NCBI GenBank assembly: GCA_039197065.1
Contig: JBCCUL010000031.1
Span: 1-64,000, forward strand
Length of the DNA: 64,000 nucleotides
Origin: JANQPX01 sp039197065
GTDB lineage: Bacteria; Pseudomonadota; Alphaproteobacteria; Geminicoccales; Geminicoccaceae
Direction: 5' to 3'
The notes under the pieces were generated by a model that had not been told where the DNA came from, did not search any database, and saw only the letters and a list, made by a program, of their open reading frames with translations. This document shows positions 61,996 through 64,000 of the stretch, one piece after another. Positions within the stretch are counted from its first letter, which is position 1, and every line of letters starts with the position of its first letter. Position numbers and translations under genes: made by a program.

Positions 61996-63003
61996 ATGAA
62001 GCCGATGACATCGAAAACAGCGGGCGTCCTCGCCCTCGGTGCAGCACTCGCCTTCGCCACGCCGGCGAGCGCCGCCGATCTGATCCGCTGCGTCTACCCC
62101 TTCTGGTTCGGCTTTGCACCGGTGCCGGTGGCCATCGAGCTCGGCTATTTCGCGGAAGAGGATCTGGAGGTTACCACGGTCTTCGACAATGACCGTGCGA
62201 ATGTGCTCCCCGCCTTCGAGAGCGGCGATCTCGACTGCACCATGCGCACCATCGGCGAATATATGTCCCGCCCGCGCACGCCCGACACACCAGGCACTGT
62301 GATCGGCACGATCGACGTCTCGGTCGGCGCTGACGGCGTGGTCGCCGGACCGGAGATCGAGACGGTTGAGGATCTGGTCGGCAAGGTGTTCGCAGGCGAG
62401 ATCAACCATCCCGGTACGGTGATGACCCAGCATGCGCTCTCGAAGCTCGGGCACAGCATGGACGATCTGGAGCTTCGGCTGATCAACACCGATGATTCGA
62501 TCGCCGTCTTCGAGGACGAAGAGGTCGCCGCCGTCGCGACCTGGGAGCCGATGATGAGCAACATCGTCGACAACACCTCGAAGGAAGGTTCGAAGATCCT
62601 GCTCTCCTCCGCCGACTTCAACGGCCTGATCACCGATGTCATCATCGTCCATGACGACGATCTCGAAGCGAACCCGGAAAAGTACAAAAAATTCCTGCGC
62701 GGTATCTATCGGGCGATCGATCTCTACAAGACCGATCCCGACGCCTTCCTCGCCGCAGCCGCTCCCGCCTTCGACGTGACGCCCGAGGAGATGGCGGCCG
62801 ATCTCGGCGGCGTGCAGTACACGACCTATGAGGAAAGCGTCGAGTTCCTAGGCACCGCTGGCAGCCCCGGCACCCTAGGCCAGATTTTTTCCGACCTGGA
62901 TGCGATCAACCTGTCGCTTGATCTGCAGGACGAAAGCCTCGCTTATGAGAACCACGTCGATCCGACGATCCAGGACGGCCTGTTCGACGGCGCCAAGCGT
63001 TAG
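61996..63003 (+). CDS. NitT/TauT-type periplasmic binding protein
   Basis: This 335-residue binding protein of the NMT1/SsuA/TauA type has a signal peptide ending ASA and a mature start ADLIRCVYPFWFGFAPVPVAIELGYFAEEDLEV, the family hallmark. AGAGGAAA precedes the ATG. It sits 56 bases after the agmatinase-like gene and supplies the ligand for the transporter that follows. Confidence 0.87.
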   Translation: MKPMTSKTAGVLALGAALAFATPASAADLIRCVYPFWFGFAPVPVAIELGYFAEEDLEVTTVFDNDRANVLPAFESGDLDCTMRTIGEYMSRPRTPDTPGTVIGTIDVSVGADGVVAGPEIETVEDLVGKVFAGEINHPGTVMTQHALSKLGHSMDDLELRLINTDDSIAVFEDEEVAAVATWEPMMSNIVDNTSKEGSKILLSSADFNGLITDVIIVHDDDLEANPEKYKKFLRGIYRAIDLYKTDPDAFLAAAAPAFDVTPEEMAADLGGVQYTTYEESVEFLGTAGSPGTLGQIFSDLDAINLSLDLQDESLAYENHVDPTIQDGLFDGAKR

Positions 63004-63023
63004 TGCTGCTGTCTGAACGACAT

Positions 63024-63049
63024 CGATCGGGTCCGTCAGGGCCCGATCG
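63024..63049 (+). terminator. Hairpin between binding protein and permease
   Basis: A perfect 8-bp inverted repeat (CGATCGGG / CCCGATCG, ten-base loop) fills the gap; a short T-run follows. Confidence 0.5.
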
Positions 63050-63058
63050 CTCCTTTTG

Positions 63059-63862
63059 ATGGCTGACCAGCGCCGGAACGGCTCGCCTCTTCTTCGCTTT
63101 CGCGGCAAGGCGTCGGCGCAGACCGAGACCACGCTTGCGATCGTTGCGTTCGCCGGCCTGATCGCGATATGGCAGCTTATCGCGAGCTTCGAGCTGATGC
63201 CGGCGCGCTTTCTACCGGGACCGCTCGCGGTGCTCGAAGCGCTCGGCTGCATGCTGTTTCAGAACGACTTCCTGTCCGATATCGGCATCAGCATCGCGCG
63301 TGTCTGGGCCGCGTTCCTGCTCTCGGTGATTATGGCGGTGCCGCTCGGCATCTGGATGAGCAGCTACCGCCTCGTCGGAGCACTCACCGAGCCCGTCATC
63401 GACTTCATCCGCTACCTGCCCGTGCCGGCACTCGTGCCGCTCCTCCTCATCTGGTTCGGCATCGGCGAGGAGAGCAAGATCGCCGTACTCTGGATGGGCA
63501 CCTTCTTCCAGCTCGTCCTCCTGATCGCCGACGACGCCAAGCGCGTGCCCTGGGAGTATGTCGAAATCGGCTACACCCTCGGCGCCAAGCCGCGCCAGAT
63601 CATCCGGGACATCATCCTCCCCTCGATGGGGCCCTCGATGGTCGACAATCTCCGCATCACGCTCGGCTGGTGCTGGACCTACCTGATCGTCGCCGAGATC
63701 GTCGCCGCCAATAGCGGCATCGGCCACGCCATCTGGTCCATGCGCCGCTTCGTCAAGACGCCGGAGGTCATGGCCGGCATTCTCACCGTCGGCATCATCG
63801 GCCTCGCGACGGACCAGCTCATCCGCTACGCCCACCGCCGCTACTTCCGTTACCTCGGGTAA
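63059..63862 (+). CDS. NitT/TauT-type ABC permease
   Basis: This 267-residue permease of the SsuC/TauC family has ARFLPGPLAVLEAL, RYLPVPALVPLLLIWFGIGEESKI, and docking loop EIGYTLGAKPRQIIRDIILPS. An ATG directly after an in-frame TTG is taken as the start. Confidence 0.88.
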   Translation: MADQRRNGSPLLRFRGKASAQTETTLAIVAFAGLIAIWQLIASFELMPARFLPGPLAVLEALGCMLFQNDFLSDIGISIARVWAAFLLSVIMAVPLGIWMSSYRLVGALTEPVIDFIRYLPVPALVPLLLIWFGIGEESKIAVLWMGTFFQLVLLIADDAKRVPWEYVEIGYTLGAKPRQIIRDIILPSMGPSMVDNLRITLGWCWTYLIVAEIVAANSGIGHAIWSMRRFVKTPEVMAGILTVGIIGLATDQLIRYAHRRYFRYLG

Positions 63863-63866
63863 TGCG

Positions 63867-64000
63867 ATGACTGGGACCTCGCCATTTCTTCGGTTCGATC
63901 GCGTGACCAAAACCTTTCCTGATCAGGGTGGGGGCGAGATCGAGGTCATTCGGGACACCATGCTCGATGTCGGCGAGGGCGAGATCGTCGTTTTCCTCGG
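63867..64000 (+). CDS. NitT/TauT-type ABC ATPase (3' partial)
   Basis: The first 44 codons of the transporter ATPase (FLRFDRVTKTFPDQGGGEIEVIRD ... EIVVFLG) run off the window just before Walker A. It starts four bases after the permease stop. Confidence 0.8.
   Translation, partial: MTGTSPFLRFDRVTKTFPDQGGGEIEVIRDTMLDVGEGEIVVFL

Overview
The window is GC-rich, densely packed DNA from an alphaproteobacterium. The C-P lyase locus layout, the many ABC uptake systems, an ELM1-family protein and an RpiR-type regulator suggest Hyphomicrobiales (a rhizobial relative), but that placement is inferred from gene content and was not tested. No rRNA, tRNA, CRISPR array or intact transposase was recognised. 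Functions are assigned from motifs read in the sequence.

Layout. (1) 1-2.2 kb: the C-terminal bulk of a copper-type P1B ATPase, cut by the window edge. (2) 2.3-27 kb: a phosphorus-scavenging island. On the minus strand one long unit runs ATPase-permease-permease-binding protein (Ugp-like), a GpdQ/CpdA-like phosphodiesterase, then phnGHIJKLM. Divergent from it on the plus strand are phnC, two phnD copies (the second frameshifted), two phnE genes, a hexapeptide acetyltransferase and a putative membrane-anchored 2OG-Fe(II) oxygenase. A second transporter (phnD-phnC-phnE) follows, fused by overlapping codons to a methyltransferase and a second phnM, then a lipoprotein and a phoD phosphatase. A four-repeat Pho box lies in the divergent promoter at about 13.6 kb, and weaker ones lie elsewhere. 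(3) 27-36 kb: a surface-glycan cluster with three GT4 glycosyltransferases, an FkbM methyltransferase, two sulfotransferases, a 2OG-Fe(II) oxygenase and an ELM1-like protein. (4) 36-40 kb: a TIR-STAND-FGE protein broken near its end by an in-frame TAA, followed by a secreted SPOR-domain protein. (5) 40.5-48.4 kb: an oligopeptide-type ABC operon ending in a DUF1028 hydrolase, with an RpiR regulator and matching palindromes. (6) 48.7-52.5 kb: a 1273-residue TIR-CHAT-STAND-TPR protein. (7) 52.6-58.6 kb: an SDR gene remnant, adenine deaminase and a PotABCD-like transporter. (8) 58.8-60.1 kb: an AT-richer orphan gene that has lost its start, enclosed by 38-bp inverted repeats. (9) 61-64 kb: an arginase-family (agmatinase-like) hydrolase with a NitT/TauT-type ABC transporter, cut by the window end.

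Most notable: two different TIR-STAND proteins flanking one metabolic operon, both resembling bacterial conflict or immune effectors; the inverted-repeat-bounded orphan gene; phn-linked accessory enzymes of unknown role; and a consistent pattern in which all seven periplasmic binding-protein genes are followed by an intercistronic stem-loop before the next gene.
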